Assembly: GCF_003434055.1 (NCBI RefSeq)
Contig: NZ_QVEX01000008.1
Location: 142,527-206,526, forward strand
Length of the DNA stretch: 64,000 bases
Origin: Enterocloster aldenensis
Lineage (GTDB): Bacteria; Bacillota; Clostridia; Lachnospirales; Lachnospiraceae
Direction: 5' to 3'
A model generated the notes under the pieces. That model saw only the letters and a list, made by a program, of their open reading frames with translations. It had not been told where the DNA came from and made no database searches. Made by a program: the position numbers and the translations under genes. This document shows, piece by piece, positions 54,350 to 63,004 of this stretch; within the stretch, counting starts at the first letter, position 1; each line of letters opens with the position of its first letter.

Positions 54350-55267
54350 TTACGCCTCCTTTTGCCGGAAATATACGTAAGCGGCATTGTCATAGTAGAT
54401 GGCGTCCAGCTCCTCCTGCGTCCAGCCGCCATGGGTCAGGTAATCGGTCAGGTGCCCGTAGCTGTCCTGGGTGGCTGCAAAGGGCGCGTCGGTGCCCCAC
54501 AGGAGTTTTTTTACGCCAAGGCGGGACGCGGCCTGGCGGAGCAGGGTGTTCACATCAGGATACGGATATGTATCCGGGGCATAGATTTTTGGCACGGAGG
54601 AAATGTCGAACCACACATTGTCCTGATTAAGCAGTTCCAGGTCGGACCAGAGGCGCTGCTCATCCCCCCTGGCCGGGGCAAGGAGGTGGCACAGGACCAT
54701 TTTCATGTTTGGAAATGCCTTTGCCACACGGGACAGGTTCTCCGGCTGATAGCTGGCCATGGTCCGGTCCCCGATGTCAAGGGCCACCACGGCATTGCAC
54801 TGGTCAATCATTTCATATATCTTCATCATACGGCCAGAATCCAGGTCAAAGGGGTCGTGGCAGCCCATGAGGCCGCCGCCGGAACTTACCTCGAATTTGA
54901 CCAGGCGGAATTTCCGTTCTTTTAATAGGAAAGACAGGATATCCAGGTAATTGGTCATGAAAGGGTCCAGGGTACAGGACGGACAGAAACGGTCCGGGTA
55001 CTTTTTCATGATTTCATAGTGGTACCGGTTCTGGAAACCATACATGCTTCCCTGCATCAGCACGGCTTTTTCCACCTGATGCCGGTCCATGATCGCAAGG
55101 GCTGCTTCCGCGGTAAAGCTGGTATCCCCATAGCCTTCGGGCAGCAGCCGGAAAGTCTCTCCGCTGCCCCACTCAGCCATGCCATTTCCGGCTGCCCTCA
55201 GTTCCCCTCTCCGGCAGTATCCCGCTATGATTTCAGCTACATGCAGATGTGAATCTATTTTTTTCAT
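54350..55267 (-). CDS. Amidohydrolase family protein (amidohydrolase_2 type)
   Basis: A 305-residue TIM-barrel hydrolase. It begins KKIDSHLHV (HxH metal pair), has a conserved histidine in KMVLCHLLAP and ends near LLWGTDAPFA, with the aspartate of the metal site. Relatives include lactonases and decarboxylases such as 2-pyrone-4,6-dicarboxylate lactonase. The exact reaction is undecided. It overlaps the upstream permease gene by 4 bases, so it belongs to the transport operon. Confidence 0.85.
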   Translation of the reverse strand: MKKIDSHLHVAEIIAGYCRRGELRAAGNGMAEWGSGETFRLLPEGYGDTSFTAEAALAIMDRHQVEKAVLMQGSMYGFQNRYHYEIMKKYPDRFCPSCTLDPFMTNYLDILSFLLKERKFRLVKFEVSSGGGLMGCHDPFDLDSGRMMKIYEMIDQCNAVVALDIGDRTMASYQPENLSRVAKAFPNMKMVLCHLLAPARGDEQRLWSDLELLNQDNVWFDISSVPKIYAPDTYPYPDVNTLLRQAASRLGVKKLLWGTDAPFAATQDSYGHLTDYLTHGGWTQEELDAIYYDNAAYVYFRQKEA

Positions 55268-56265
55268 TGAACTGTTCCTCCTTGTTTGCGGAATAATGGT
55301 GGGAGTAATCCCTTTTTCTTTTCCTGATGGCCCATGATGTCCACTGCCACCGCAGTGATGATGACCAGGCCTTTTACCAGGCCGTGATGGGTGGACGGCA
55401 CATTCATCAGGTTCATCCCATTATTCAGAAGCCCTACCAGGACCGCGCCGAAGATGGCGCCCATGACCGTTCCTTCGCCGCCGGCCAGGCTGACGCCGCC
55501 GATGACTGCCGCGGTGATTACCTCTGTCTCATACCCGCTGCCCGTGCTGGCCATGGCCTGCTGGGTCATGGACGCAAGGACAATGCCGCCAATGGCCGCG
55601 GTCAGGCCGGAAAAGATGTAGGCCAGCATGGTGATGCCGTTGTCGGAAATGCCGGACAGCCTGGATGCCTCCGGATTGCCCCCCACCGCATAGACATAAC
55701 GGCCCAGCTGGGTTTTATCAAGGACATAGAAGCTGATAAGGGCAACCGCCGCCATGATGAAAACAGGCACAGGCAGTCCCAGCAGCTTACCGATTCCGAT
55801 GTAGGTAAATGCCTTAGGTTCCAGGCATCCCAGGATTTTATTGTTGGTAAGTATCATGGAAATACCGGATATGATGCTCTGGGTTGCAAAGGTAATAAGG
55901 AATGCAGGCACCTTGAATTTTGTTATGATGATACCGTGCACCACCCCCACAAGCACGCCGCACAAAAGCGCGGCCAGGATTCCTATCAGGACGCCTGTGA
56001 CCGAATAATCAAAAAAACGTATGATCCGCACCACGATGATTCCTGTCAGGGCCAGCATGGAACCCACTGAAAGGTCAATCCCGCCTACCAGGATTGCAAA
56101 GATGGAGCCGGACACCATGATGCCGATAACGGATACGGACCACAGCACATTGGACAGATTGGCAATGGTGGGGAAACTGTGGGGCGCAATGATGGTCAGC
56201 ACCAACATGAATCCCAGAAGGATGAATATTTTGCTGTATCTTTTTAGACTAACTTCCCGCTTCAT
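55264..56265 (-). CDS. Ribose-type ABC transporter permease (second)
   Basis: A 333-residue BPD_transp_2 permease of the RbsC family. It has the signature GGIDLSVGSMLALTGIIVV near residue 62 and VYAVGGNPEASRLSGI in the coupling region. About eight to ten membrane segments. Two non-identical RbsC-type permeases flank one ATPase gene, so the importer is probably a permease heterodimer. Confidence 0.93.
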   Translation of the reverse strand: MKREVSLKRYSKIFILLGFMLVLTIIAPHSFPTIANLSNVLWSVSVIGIMVSGSIFAILVGGIDLSVGSMLALTGIIVVRIIRFFDYSVTGVLIGILAALLCGVLVGVVHGIIITKFKVPAFLITFATQSIISGISMILTNNKILGCLEPKAFTYIGIGKLLGLPVPVFIMAAVALISFYVLDKTQLGRYVYAVGGNPEASRLSGISDNGITMLAYIFSGLTAAIGGIVLASMTQQAMASTGSGYETEVITAAVIGGVSLAGGEGTVMGAIFGAVLVGLLNNGMNLMNVPSTHHGLVKGLVIITAVAVDIMGHQEKKKGLLPPLFRKQGGTVQ

Positions 56266-56279
56266 GAATTCATCCCCCC

Positions 56280-57803
56280 TTAACCCAAGAGCCCGGATGC
56301 CGCGGCCAGTATGTCAGCCTGGGTCACCGTTCCCTCTGAAAATTCTTTTACAATCCTGCCTTTGCGCATGACCAATATCCTGTCTGAAACCCGCAGAAGT
56401 TCCTGAAGGTCCGAGGACACAAGAATGACCATCACGCCCCTGAGAGCCAGTTCCCTGAGGATACGGTAGATTTCATCCTTGGCCCCCACGTCGATTCCTG
56501 CTGTTGGCTCATCTACAATCAGAAGCTTCAGGCCCCGCATCAGCCATTTACCCAGCACCACCTTCTGCTGGTTTCCTCCAGAGAGCAGTCCCACTGCCTT
56601 GTCCGGGTCCTTTGGACGGATATCCACTGCTTCAATTGCGTTCAGGCACATCTTGAGTTCTTCCTTCTTTGATATGGCCCCGCCGCTTTTGCGGATCAGG
56701 TCATAGTTGGTCAGGGCCGTGTTCCTGTTAATGGACAGAAGGGGGATGAATCCCTGGTTCCTTCTGTCCTCAGGCACGAACCCAAACCCTCTCTTAATGC
56801 TCTTCTTCACCTTGGGGACATATTTCTCCCCTTCCAGATAAATCTCACCGCTGCTGTATCCATCAATGCCGTAAAGACAGCGGACCAATTCTGTCCTGCC
56901 CGCTCCGATGAGGCCGCCAAAACCAAGTATCTCTCCCCTGCGCACCTGAAAGCTTACTTTATCAAATACTCCCCTGCTGCTTAAATCCCTGACTTCCAGG
57001 GCAACCTCGCTGCCGGTCCTGCATAAGGTCTTGACCGATCCTTCGGATTCATCCACCACCTTGCCGATCATCAGGCGGATGACTTCCACCGGATTGATTT
57101 CCTCTTTTTCCAGCACCACCACATTTTCCCCATCCCGCAGTATGGTAAGACGGTCGGCCAGGCGGTAGACCTCCTCCAGCCTGTGGGAAATGTAAATGAT
57201 GCTGACGCCCTTATCCCTCAGGGCCTCAATGATGGAAAACAGGATTTCGGACTCACGCCCGCTTAAGGACGCCGTGGGTTCATCCATAATCAGCAAATCT
57301 GCATCCGATGACAGCCCCTTTAGTATCTCCACCAGCTGGCGCTGCCCGATTCCCAGGTCATTGACACAATCCGTTGGATTCAGCGGAAACCCATAGCGTT
57401 CAATCAGTTCCTGGACCATGGAGTTCATTTTCTTATAATCAATCAGATGCGTCTTACCAATCCTGGGTTCCTTGCCAAGAAGCACATTCTGCGAAACGCT
57501 AAGGGCCGGTATGACGGAAAGTTCCTGATATATGCAGGAAATGCCCAGGGCCTGGCAATCGCTCCTGCTGTTGATTTCCACATTGTTCCCCTTCCATTTA
57601 AGCTGTCCGCTGTCCTTGGAATAGGCTCCTGTTATAATCTTGATTAAGGTAGACTTGCCCGCCCCGTTCTCCCCCATAAGGGCGTGGACCTCCCCTTTCC
57701 TGATTTCCAGGTCCACATGCTTTAAAACCGGCACACCGCCAAAGCTCTTGCCGATATCCAGGGCCTGCAGGATTGTCTCCCCTGATATATTTCCTCCTGT
57801 CAT
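56280..57803 (-). CDS. Ribose-type sugar ABC transporter ATP-binding protein (RbsA-like)
   Basis: A 507-residue tandem ABC protein. The first domain has Walker A GENGAGKS and LLIMDEPTASLS. The second has a degenerate Walker A (GLIGAGRTE), LSGGNQQK and LLIVDEPTAGIDVGAK. This matches RbsA/MglA/AraG. It overlaps the first permease gene by 4 bases. It likely energises uptake of a sugar, polyol or small acid bound by the lipoprotein. Confidence 0.95.
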   Translation of the reverse strand: MTGGNISGETILQALDIGKSFGGVPVLKHVDLEIRKGEVHALMGENGAGKSTLIKIITGAYSKDSGQLKWKGNNVEINSRSDCQALGISCIYQELSVIPALSVSQNVLLGKEPRIGKTHLIDYKKMNSMVQELIERYGFPLNPTDCVNDLGIGQRQLVEILKGLSSDADLLIMDEPTASLSGRESEILFSIIEALRDKGVSIIYISHRLEEVYRLADRLTILRDGENVVVLEKEEINPVEVIRLMIGKVVDESEGSVKTLCRTGSEVALEVRDLSSRGVFDKVSFQVRRGEILGFGGLIGAGRTELVRCLYGIDGYSSGEIYLEGEKYVPKVKKSIKRGFGFVPEDRRNQGFIPLLSINRNTALTNYDLIRKSGGAISKKEELKMCLNAIEAVDIRPKDPDKAVGLLSGGNQQKVVLGKWLMRGLKLLIVDEPTAGIDVGAKDEIYRILRELALRGVMVILVSSDLQELLRVSDRILVMRKGRIVKEFSEGTVTQADILAAASGLLG

Positions 57804-58795
57804 GAGGCCGTCACCTCCTCACATAACCGCTTCCTGTTCTTGGAAGCCTGTTCCATCCGCTTGTTGTACCATGCGTCAAACACAACTACAAGGATGATGA
57901 TGGCGCCTTTGATGATGGGCTGATATGCAGTGTTGATCTGGTATTTGTAGATGCCGTTGTCCAGTACCGACATGAACAGGGCGCCGATAACGGTTCCTAT
58001 GACATCGCCCCTTCCGCCGTCCAGGGCGCAGCCGCCGACCACCACTGCCGCAATTACATTGAACTCCAGGCCGGTACCCAGCACAGCCGTGGTACTCTGA
58101 AGCCTGGATGTGGTGAAAATGGATCCCACAGCCACGCAGAAACCAACAATGACAAATGCCGCCATCCTGGTCCTGTCCGTGTGGATGCCGGACAGCTCCG
58201 CCGCCTTTTTGTTGGAACCAACTGCATAGAGGTTCGTGCCGAACCTGGTCTTTTTAAGGATGACCTGCCCAATTACAGCCAGTACGAAAAACGCAATGGT
58301 CACATAATAAACGCCTCCCACAGAGCCCCCGAACACGGTGAACCTGTAATCCTTCATGGGCTGGCTGGTAATGATTCCATTTTCCTTAATGGCAATCACA
58401 TAGGTAAGGGCCCTGTATATACTTAAGGTGGACAGGGTGGCTATGAATTCGGGGAGGCAAAACCTGGTTATGATAAAACCATTGAACCAGCCCGCTGCCA
58501 GCCCCACAACTATACCTGCAGCCAGCATAAGCCATATGGGAAGGGTGGTATAACGGTAAATATTAGCCATGACCATGCCCACAAGAGCCAGGGCAGAACC
58601 TGTGGAAAGCTCAATCCCGCCCGTGATGATTACATATGTAACCCCGATTCCCACAATCCCGATGACCGATGCATCCCTGAAAATAGAGATGATGTTCTTT
58701 GCCTGCAGGAAATAGTCACTGGTGGCAGAAAATAAGATTACCAGCACAAACAGCATGGCCAGGGAAATAAAACGTCTGATTGTATTCTGCTTCAT
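57800..58795 (-). CDS. Ribose-type ABC transporter permease (first)
   Basis: A 331-residue RbsC-type permease. The signature GGIELSTGSALALVGMVMAN lies at about residue 58 and LYAVGSNKKAAELSGI in the coupling region. It follows the binding-protein gene after a 113-base gap that contains a hairpin and a 22-base direct repeat. This gap may give higher expression of the binding protein than of the permeases. Confidence 0.93.
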   Translation of the reverse strand: MKQNTIRRFISLAMLFVLVILFSATSDYFLQAKNIISIFRDASVIGIVGIGVTYVIITGGIELSTGSALALVGMVMANIYRYTTLPIWLMLAAGIVVGLAAGWFNGFIITRFCLPEFIATLSTLSIYRALTYVIAIKENGIITSQPMKDYRFTVFGGSVGGVYYVTIAFFVLAVIGQVILKKTRFGTNLYAVGSNKKAAELSGIHTDRTRMAAFVIVGFCVAVGSIFTTSRLQSTTAVLGTGLEFNVIAAVVVGGCALDGGRGDVIGTVIGALFMSVLDNGIYKYQINTAYQPIIKGAIIILVVVFDAWYNKRMEQASKNRKRLCEEVTAS

Positions 58796-58810
58796 AAGTT
58801 AACTCCTTAA

Positions 58811-58882
58811 GCCTTGTATCGTGATATTAAGACTTGTATCGTGAAATTTCCAAGGGCAGGAGCTGCCCATGCCTCTCCTGCC
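58811..58882 (-). promoter_or_regulatory. Intercistronic repeat and hairpin between binding protein and permease
   Basis: CTTGTATCGTGA occurs twice, 22 bases apart (58813-58845). GGCAGGAG (58855-58862) pairs with CTCCTGCC (58875-58882). A hairpin without a U-run after a binding-protein gene commonly stabilises its message. Confidence 0.5.
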
Positions 58883-58908
58883 ACCATTTCCTTTTCCAAT
58901 GCTTCTTT

Positions 58909-59970
58909 TTACCAGCGGTCTTCCGGAAGGATCTGTCCTACCGTGTCCTTTGTGACCACAACCGGCTCCATGTTGATGACCGGTGTCTTGGACAGCACGT
59001 CATAGCTGTATTCTGAGCCAATCATGAGAAGTGCGATCTTGGCAGCAGTGGATCCTTCATCCCAGCAGTTGGTGTAAATCGTGCCTGTCAGCTGTCCGCT
59101 TTCAATCATAGCAAGAGCGTCCTTCTCACCGTCAGCGCCCCAGATTACCATCCCGTCCAGGCGGTTTGCCGACTCAGCTGCAAGGGCAGCGCCCTCTGCC
59201 ATGGCATCGTTAATGGCAAATACACCGTCAATCTTGTCATTGGCCTGCATGAAGCTGTTCATGACACTCATGGCTGTTTCCTTCTCAAAGTTGGCTGCCT
59301 GGGAACCAATGATTTCAATGCCCGAATACTGGCTGATCGTGTCGCGGAACCCTTTTTCCAGGTTATCTGTACGGATGATGCCGGGGAGGCCCTGGATAAT
59401 CACGATCTTGCCTGTCCCGTCCAGCTCTTTTGCAATCTCTTCTGCTGCCAGGCGGCCCGCATCATAGTCCACCATCTGTACAAGGGCTGAATGGACGGAG
59501 TCCACATCCATATTGATGGTGATGACAGGGATGCCTGCTTCCTCTGCTTCTGTCACAGATGCCGCAAGGGCTGAGTTATCGCTTGCCTGAAGAATGATTG
59601 CGTCATACTTCTGTGTAATGATTTCCGACATGATCTTAACCTGCTCTTCCGCACTGCTCTTTGCGTCAAAGCCCTGGACTGTTATATTATCATAATAAGC
59701 GCATTCCCGCTCAATGCCTTCCAGCCATGCCTGGTTCACAGGCGTTCCGATATCATGTGCAACATAGGCCAGCTTAATGTCATCCTTGTAAGGATCCTTT
59801 ACCGTCTTATTACTTTTCTTCTCAGTCTGGGCCGCTGCATCGCTTCCCTGGGGCGCTGCCGTGGTGGCCGGGGCCGTCTGCTCCTGCCTTGCTCCCTCAC
59901 CGGAGCAGCCTGCTAACATAAATACTGACATGGCTGCAATCATTGCTGCTGCTAATAATGTTTTCTTCAT
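58909..59970 (-). CDS. Sugar-binding lipoprotein (RbsB-like periplasmic-binding fold)
   Basis: A 353-residue lipoprotein with lipobox MLAGC (cysteine 22) and a Gln/Thr/Ala/Lys linker to about residue 62. The mature part is Peripla_BP_4-like, with NQAWLEGIERECAYY, DAIILQASDNSALAASVTEAEEAGIPVITIN and DGVFAINDAMAEGAALA. It captures the ligand for the two RbsC-type permeases. Ligand unknown. It is the first gene of the operon, with a promoter whose -10 overlaps a GntR-type site. Confidence 0.93.
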   Translation of the reverse strand: MKKTLLAAAMIAAMSVFMLAGCSGEGARQEQTAPATTAAPQGSDAAAQTEKKSNKTVKDPYKDDIKLAYVAHDIGTPVNQAWLEGIERECAYYDNITVQGFDAKSSAEEQVKIMSEIITQKYDAIILQASDNSALAASVTEAEEAGIPVITINMDVDSVHSALVQMVDYDAGRLAAEEIAKELDGTGKIVIIQGLPGIIRTDNLEKGFRDTISQYSGIEIIGSQAANFEKETAMSVMNSFMQANDKIDGVFAINDAMAEGAALAAESANRLDGMVIWGADGEKDALAMIESGQLTGTIYTNCWDEGSTAAKIALLMIGSEYSYDVLSKTPVINMEPVVVTKDTVGQILPEDRW

Positions 59971-60060
59971 ATCATACTCTCCTTACTGTTGCTTTGTTTT
60001 CTGGTGTTGCTTCACCCTTGTTCCATCTGTTCTTGCTTCGTTGCATTTATTAATCATGTC

Positions 60061-60092
60061 TGTAGTATACAACATGCGTTTTTCATTTTCAA
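60061..60092 (-). promoter_or_regulatory. Promoter of the rbs-like operon with overlapping operator
   Basis: On the minus strand TTGAAA (60087-60092) and TATACT (60064-60069) are spaced 17 bases. The -10 box is embedded in GTTGTATACTACA (60061-60073), the same element that lies in front of the GntR gene. A third, partial copy TTGTATACTT is at 60161-60170. Confidence 0.75.
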
Positions 60093-60212
60093 TATACACA
60101 TTCTACACAATTCAATATTTATTTTTATGCAATATGCCCAATTACTTTTTGGAAGATATTTTGTATACTTTATAAAAGCATTGATTTTATTGTATTTTTT
60201 TCAACCTGTTTA

Positions 60213-60263
60213 TTGATTTTTTCATCTGGATAGCCTATAATTATAATTAGTTGTATACTACAA
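60213..60263 (+). promoter_or_regulatory. Promoter and operator of the GntR/FCD regulator gene
   Basis: TTGATT (60213-60218) and TATAAT (60236-60241) are spaced 17 bases. The palindrome TTGTA-TAC-TACAA (60251-60263) follows at the probable transcription start and abuts the ribosome site AAGGAG. A 5-3-5 dyad like this is typical for FCD-type GntR repressors. Confidence 0.75.
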
Positions 60264-60275
60264 GGAGATTTTGCT

Positions 60276-60968
60276 ATGCCTAAAACCGCCAATAAGGACT
60301 TAAAAAACCACACATATTGTATATTAAAGGAGCGTCTGGTCAACTGTATCTATCCTCCCGGCACCCTGTTGAATGAAGCGCAGCTGGCTGCTGACCTGGG
60401 TGCCAGCCGTACGCCTGTGCGTGAGGCCATCAGCCGCCTGGAGATGGAAGGTTTTGTGAAAATCATGCCCAAAAAAGGGATTTATGTCACAGACATATCT
60501 TTAAACGATGTGCTTCAGATTTTTCAGACAAGAATTGAGATTGAGCCCATTGCCGTACGCCTGGCAGCGCCCCACCTTCCCCGCGAGGAACTGCTGGCCT
60601 TCTGCGGCAAGTTCAAAGGAGAGGCCCCTGATATACAGAACGGATTCCGATTGGACACCGCCATGCACCTGTTCATCATCGAACACTGCGGCAACCGCTA
60701 TATCATTGATATGATGCACCGCATATTTGATGAGAATACCCGGGTCATCATTTCCAGCAAGCAGAACCAGGTGCAGATCCATGACGCCCGTCTGGAGCAT
60801 CTGGATATCCTGAACAGCCTGCTGGACAAGGACACGGAGCGCGCCATTGCCCTGATGCAAAGCCATATTGAGAACTGCCGCAAGGCAGCCCTGGATTACT
60901 TCTGCAGTATCCAGACCTACAAGGATTCCCCGTCCCTGACTTATAAGAACCAGCTGGCGCAGCTTTGA
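60276..60968 (+). CDS. GntR family regulator with FCD ligand-binding domain
   Basis: A 230-residue repressor-type protein. The wHTH (residues 10-75) contains AQLAADLGASRTPVREAISRLEMEGFV. The FCD domain (about 85-215) has the metal-binding DTAMH and later histidines (HDARLEHLDIL; SHIENC). It is divergent from the rbs-like operon, and matching dyads at both promoters make it the likely regulator of that operon and itself. The ligand is probably the transported compound or its acid metabolite. Confidence 0.94.
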   Translation: MPKTANKDLKNHTYCILKERLVNCIYPPGTLLNEAQLAADLGASRTPVREAISRLEMEGFVKIMPKKGIYVTDISLNDVLQIFQTRIEIEPIAVRLAAPHLPREELLAFCGKFKGEAPDIQNGFRLDTAMHLFIIEHCGNRYIIDMMHRIFDENTRVIISSKQNQVQIHDARLEHLDILNSLLDKDTERAIALMQSHIENCRKAALDYFCSIQTYKDSPSLTYKNQLAQL

Positions 60969-61023
60969 ACATTTAAAAGCCAGATGGTATTGCTTTGGAC
61001 ACTTAAAAGCCTGCCGGTATTGC
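60964..61023 (+). repeat. 30-bp tandem duplication at the GntR gene stop
   Basis: Units 60964-60993 and 60994-61023 share the pattern TTTGRACAYTTAAAAGCC...GGTATTGC. The first unit contains the stop codon of the GntR gene. It is non-coding downstream. Confidence 0.8.
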
Positions 61024-61104
61024 TTAAATGATTACAGTGAAGAAGGCACTGCATGTATAGTTACACTGGACCAGCAAAGGCCGGAAGACGGCCGGAAGAC
61101 GCCA

Positions 61105-61148
61105 AATGCCGCAGTATGCAGGAATGAATCCTGGCACACTGCGGCATT
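61105..61148 (+). terminator. Stacked hairpin, likely terminator after the GntR gene
   Basis: AATGCCGCAGT (61105-61115) pairs with ACTGCGGCATT (61138-61148) and an inner CAGGA/TCCTG stem caps it. The following T-run is weak, so efficiency is uncertain. Two direct copies of GGCCGGAAGAC precede it. Confidence 0.55.
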
Positions 61149-61204
61149 ATACATGATATCCGTTTAAATCAACCCATACCACCCATGATCTGGGCAATCA
61201 AAAA

Positions 61205-61276
61205 TGCGTCTGAGAGGAATCGAACCTCCGCACGCGGCTCCGGAGGCCACTGCTCTATCCACTGAGCTACAGACGC
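61205..61276 (-). tRNA. tRNA-Arg (anticodon CCG)
   Basis: The cloverleaf folds from GCGTCTG/CAGACGC acceptor arms with discriminator A. The D arm is GCTC...GAGC, the anticodon stem GTGGC/GCCGC with loop CTCCGGA (CCG reads CGG) and the T arm GGAGG/CCTCT with TTCGATT. No CCA is encoded. It lies alone between the GntR gene and the exporter genes. Confidence 0.97.
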
Positions 61277-61321
61277 ATCTCCATTATGATACTATATTTC
61301 TCACAAAACTTCAAGTCTTTT

Positions 61322-61870
61322 TTACACTTTCTTCCTGTTCCCCACCATCCTGAACATGGAATCCATCAGAAAAACAGCCATGGCAATGGCCCCGGCAATC
61401 TGTATTGTCTCGATAAGATAGTACATGGACTGCTCCCTGCTGCTTCGGATGATATGGTATACCCAGTTATAAATGGATGTTCCCGGAACCAGGGGCAGGA
61501 TGCCGGGTATGAGGATTACGGTCACCGGCGCCCTCAGCATCCTGGCCAGGACATGGGCCATGAGCGCCACTGCCAGGCCGGACATAAATGCCCCAAATAC
61601 CAGGGACCCGCTGCCTGCCTTCACAAGAATGTATACCAGCCAGCAGACGCCTCCTGTGATGCCCGACCACCCCAGATACTTCCGCGGCAGATCCAGCACC
61701 AGCCCAAAACTGAGCACTGCCATGAAAGCGCCGGCCACCTGTATGACGATTCCCATTATCCCGGTCCCCTGCATTCCCATGACCTGAGCGCCCAGGGCCT
61801 GTGCCTCCGCAGCCTGTGCTCCCATGGCCTGCATTCCCATCTGTGCACACATCATCATTTCCCCTACCAT
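61322..61870 (-). CDS. ThrE_2-type threonine/serine exporter subunit
   Basis: A 182-residue membrane protein with about four to five hydrophobic segments. It carries the ThrE_2 (DUF3815) features LPRKYLGWSGITGGVCWLVY and VILIPGILPLVPGTSIYNW. Start MVGEMMMC is chosen because GGGAGG is 6 bases upstream and the ATG overlaps the TAG of the ThrE_1 gene by 7 bases; an earlier frame lies inside that gene. It is the small half of a split amino-acid exporter. Confidence 0.9.
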   Translation of the reverse strand: MVGEMMMCAQMGMQAMGAQAAEAQALGAQVMGMQGTGIMGIVIQVAGAFMAVLSFGLVLDLPRKYLGWSGITGGVCWLVYILVKAGSGSLVFGAFMSGLAVALMAHVLARMLRAPVTVILIPGILPLVPGTSIYNWVYHIIRSSREQSMYYLIETIQIAGAIAMAVFLMDSMFRMVGNRKKV

Positions 61871-62649
61871 ACGGTCCCTCCCCCTGTCAGCTGGTGGAAC
61901 AGCGCCATGCTGGCTCCCACTCCTGCCGCCACCGCCAGCGCCGTCACAATGGCTTCCAGCATCCTCGCGGCCCCGGAAGAGTAATCCCCATTCAGCGTAT
62001 CCCTGACCGCTGTTGTGAATATCACGCCTGGCACAAGAGGCATGACAGCACTGATAATGACAATATCCGTACTGCTTCCGGTCAGCAGCCACCGGTTCAG
62101 CGCCAGCGCCGCCGTGCCCAAAGAGAAAGCCCCCAGCACATTGGTGCAGAAATCATTCAGCTGGATCCTGGATGCCATGTATACAACAGATCCCAGCACA
62201 CCGCCTGTCAGCGCTGCCGCAATGCAGTCCGCCGCACTGCCCCTCAGCACCACTCCGAAAAAAAAGGAAATAAACATATAACTCAGCGCCTTGAGCCATT
62301 TTTCATACTGGCTCCTTGTCCTGATCATCTCCAGCTCCTCATATGCTTCTAATGGGGTCATGGCCTGACTGCAGAGTTTTCTGGACACCTCATTAACAAG
62401 ATAAATCCTCCCCAGATTAGTGGAACGCTCGTTCACCCGCCGCACCAGGGTGATGGCTTCCCCCCTGCTGTTATCCAGGCTTACGAATATACCTGTGCTG
62501 AACACCATGGTCTGCGCCTTCCTGTCCGGACAGCAGCCCAATATATGATGAATCGTATCCTCAATCCTGGCGATTTCGGCACCGCTTACAAGCATGATTT
62601 CCCCGGCCAGCAGCGCGGTCCTGGCCAGCAGATGTTCTTCATTTCCCAT
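61864..62649 (-). CDS. ThrE_1-type threonine/serine exporter subunit (DUF1212)
   Basis: A 261-residue protein. The cytoplasmic N-terminal half is DUF1212-like (LVSGAEIARIEDTIHHIL; STGIFVSL; RRVNERSTNLGRI). Five membrane segments and VISAVMPLVPGVIFTTAVRDTLNGDY follow. Together with the small subunit it corresponds to one full ThrE protein of corynebacteria. Start MGNEEHLL follows AGGTAGGA. A promoter lies at 62723-62751. Confidence 0.92.
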   Translation of the reverse strand: MGNEEHLLARTALLAGEIMLVSGAEIARIEDTIHHILGCCPDRKAQTMVFSTGIFVSLDNSRGEAITLVRRVNERSTNLGRIYLVNEVSRKLCSQAMTPLEAYEELEMIRTRSQYEKWLKALSYMFISFFFGVVLRGSAADCIAAALTGGVLGSVVYMASRIQLNDFCTNVLGAFSLGTAALALNRWLLTGSSTDIVIISAVMPLVPGVIFTTAVRDTLNGDYSSGAARMLEAIVTALAVAAGVGASMALFHQLTGGGTVW

Positions 62650-62722
62650 GATCCTACCTGCAATTCCCAAAAATTTCCAACCCCGGGACGTGCCTGAACA
62701 GCCACGTCTTGCTTCAGGTTTG

Positions 62723-62751
62723 AGTATAACAGCCGCCAGTCATTTCGTCAA
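62723..62751 (-). promoter_or_regulatory. Promoter of the split ThrE exporter operon
   Basis: TTGACG (62746-62751) and TATACT (62723-62728) on the minus strand are spaced 17 bases. An ACGTG/CACGT hairpin (about 62686-62705) lies in the leader. The rest of the gap to 63004 shows no gene. Confidence 0.75.
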
Positions 62752-63004
62752 TTTCATTTATGGAAGGTAAATGTAAACAATTCATAAAATCCCCCTCCCG
62801 GCTCTTGACAAAAACCGCTGGATGGATTAAGCTGGATGCAATTCTTTTGAATACTATCTTTCCATTCTTCCTATTCATTTTATCTTGTGCATTCTAAGGC
62901 GGCATGTCCACCATTCTTTTTCCGGACCTCCCCTTATAATCCCATTGCAGACGATATGGAACTGTCCAACAGTTATCATAAATAAAAACCAAGGGGGTAT
63001 TTTC

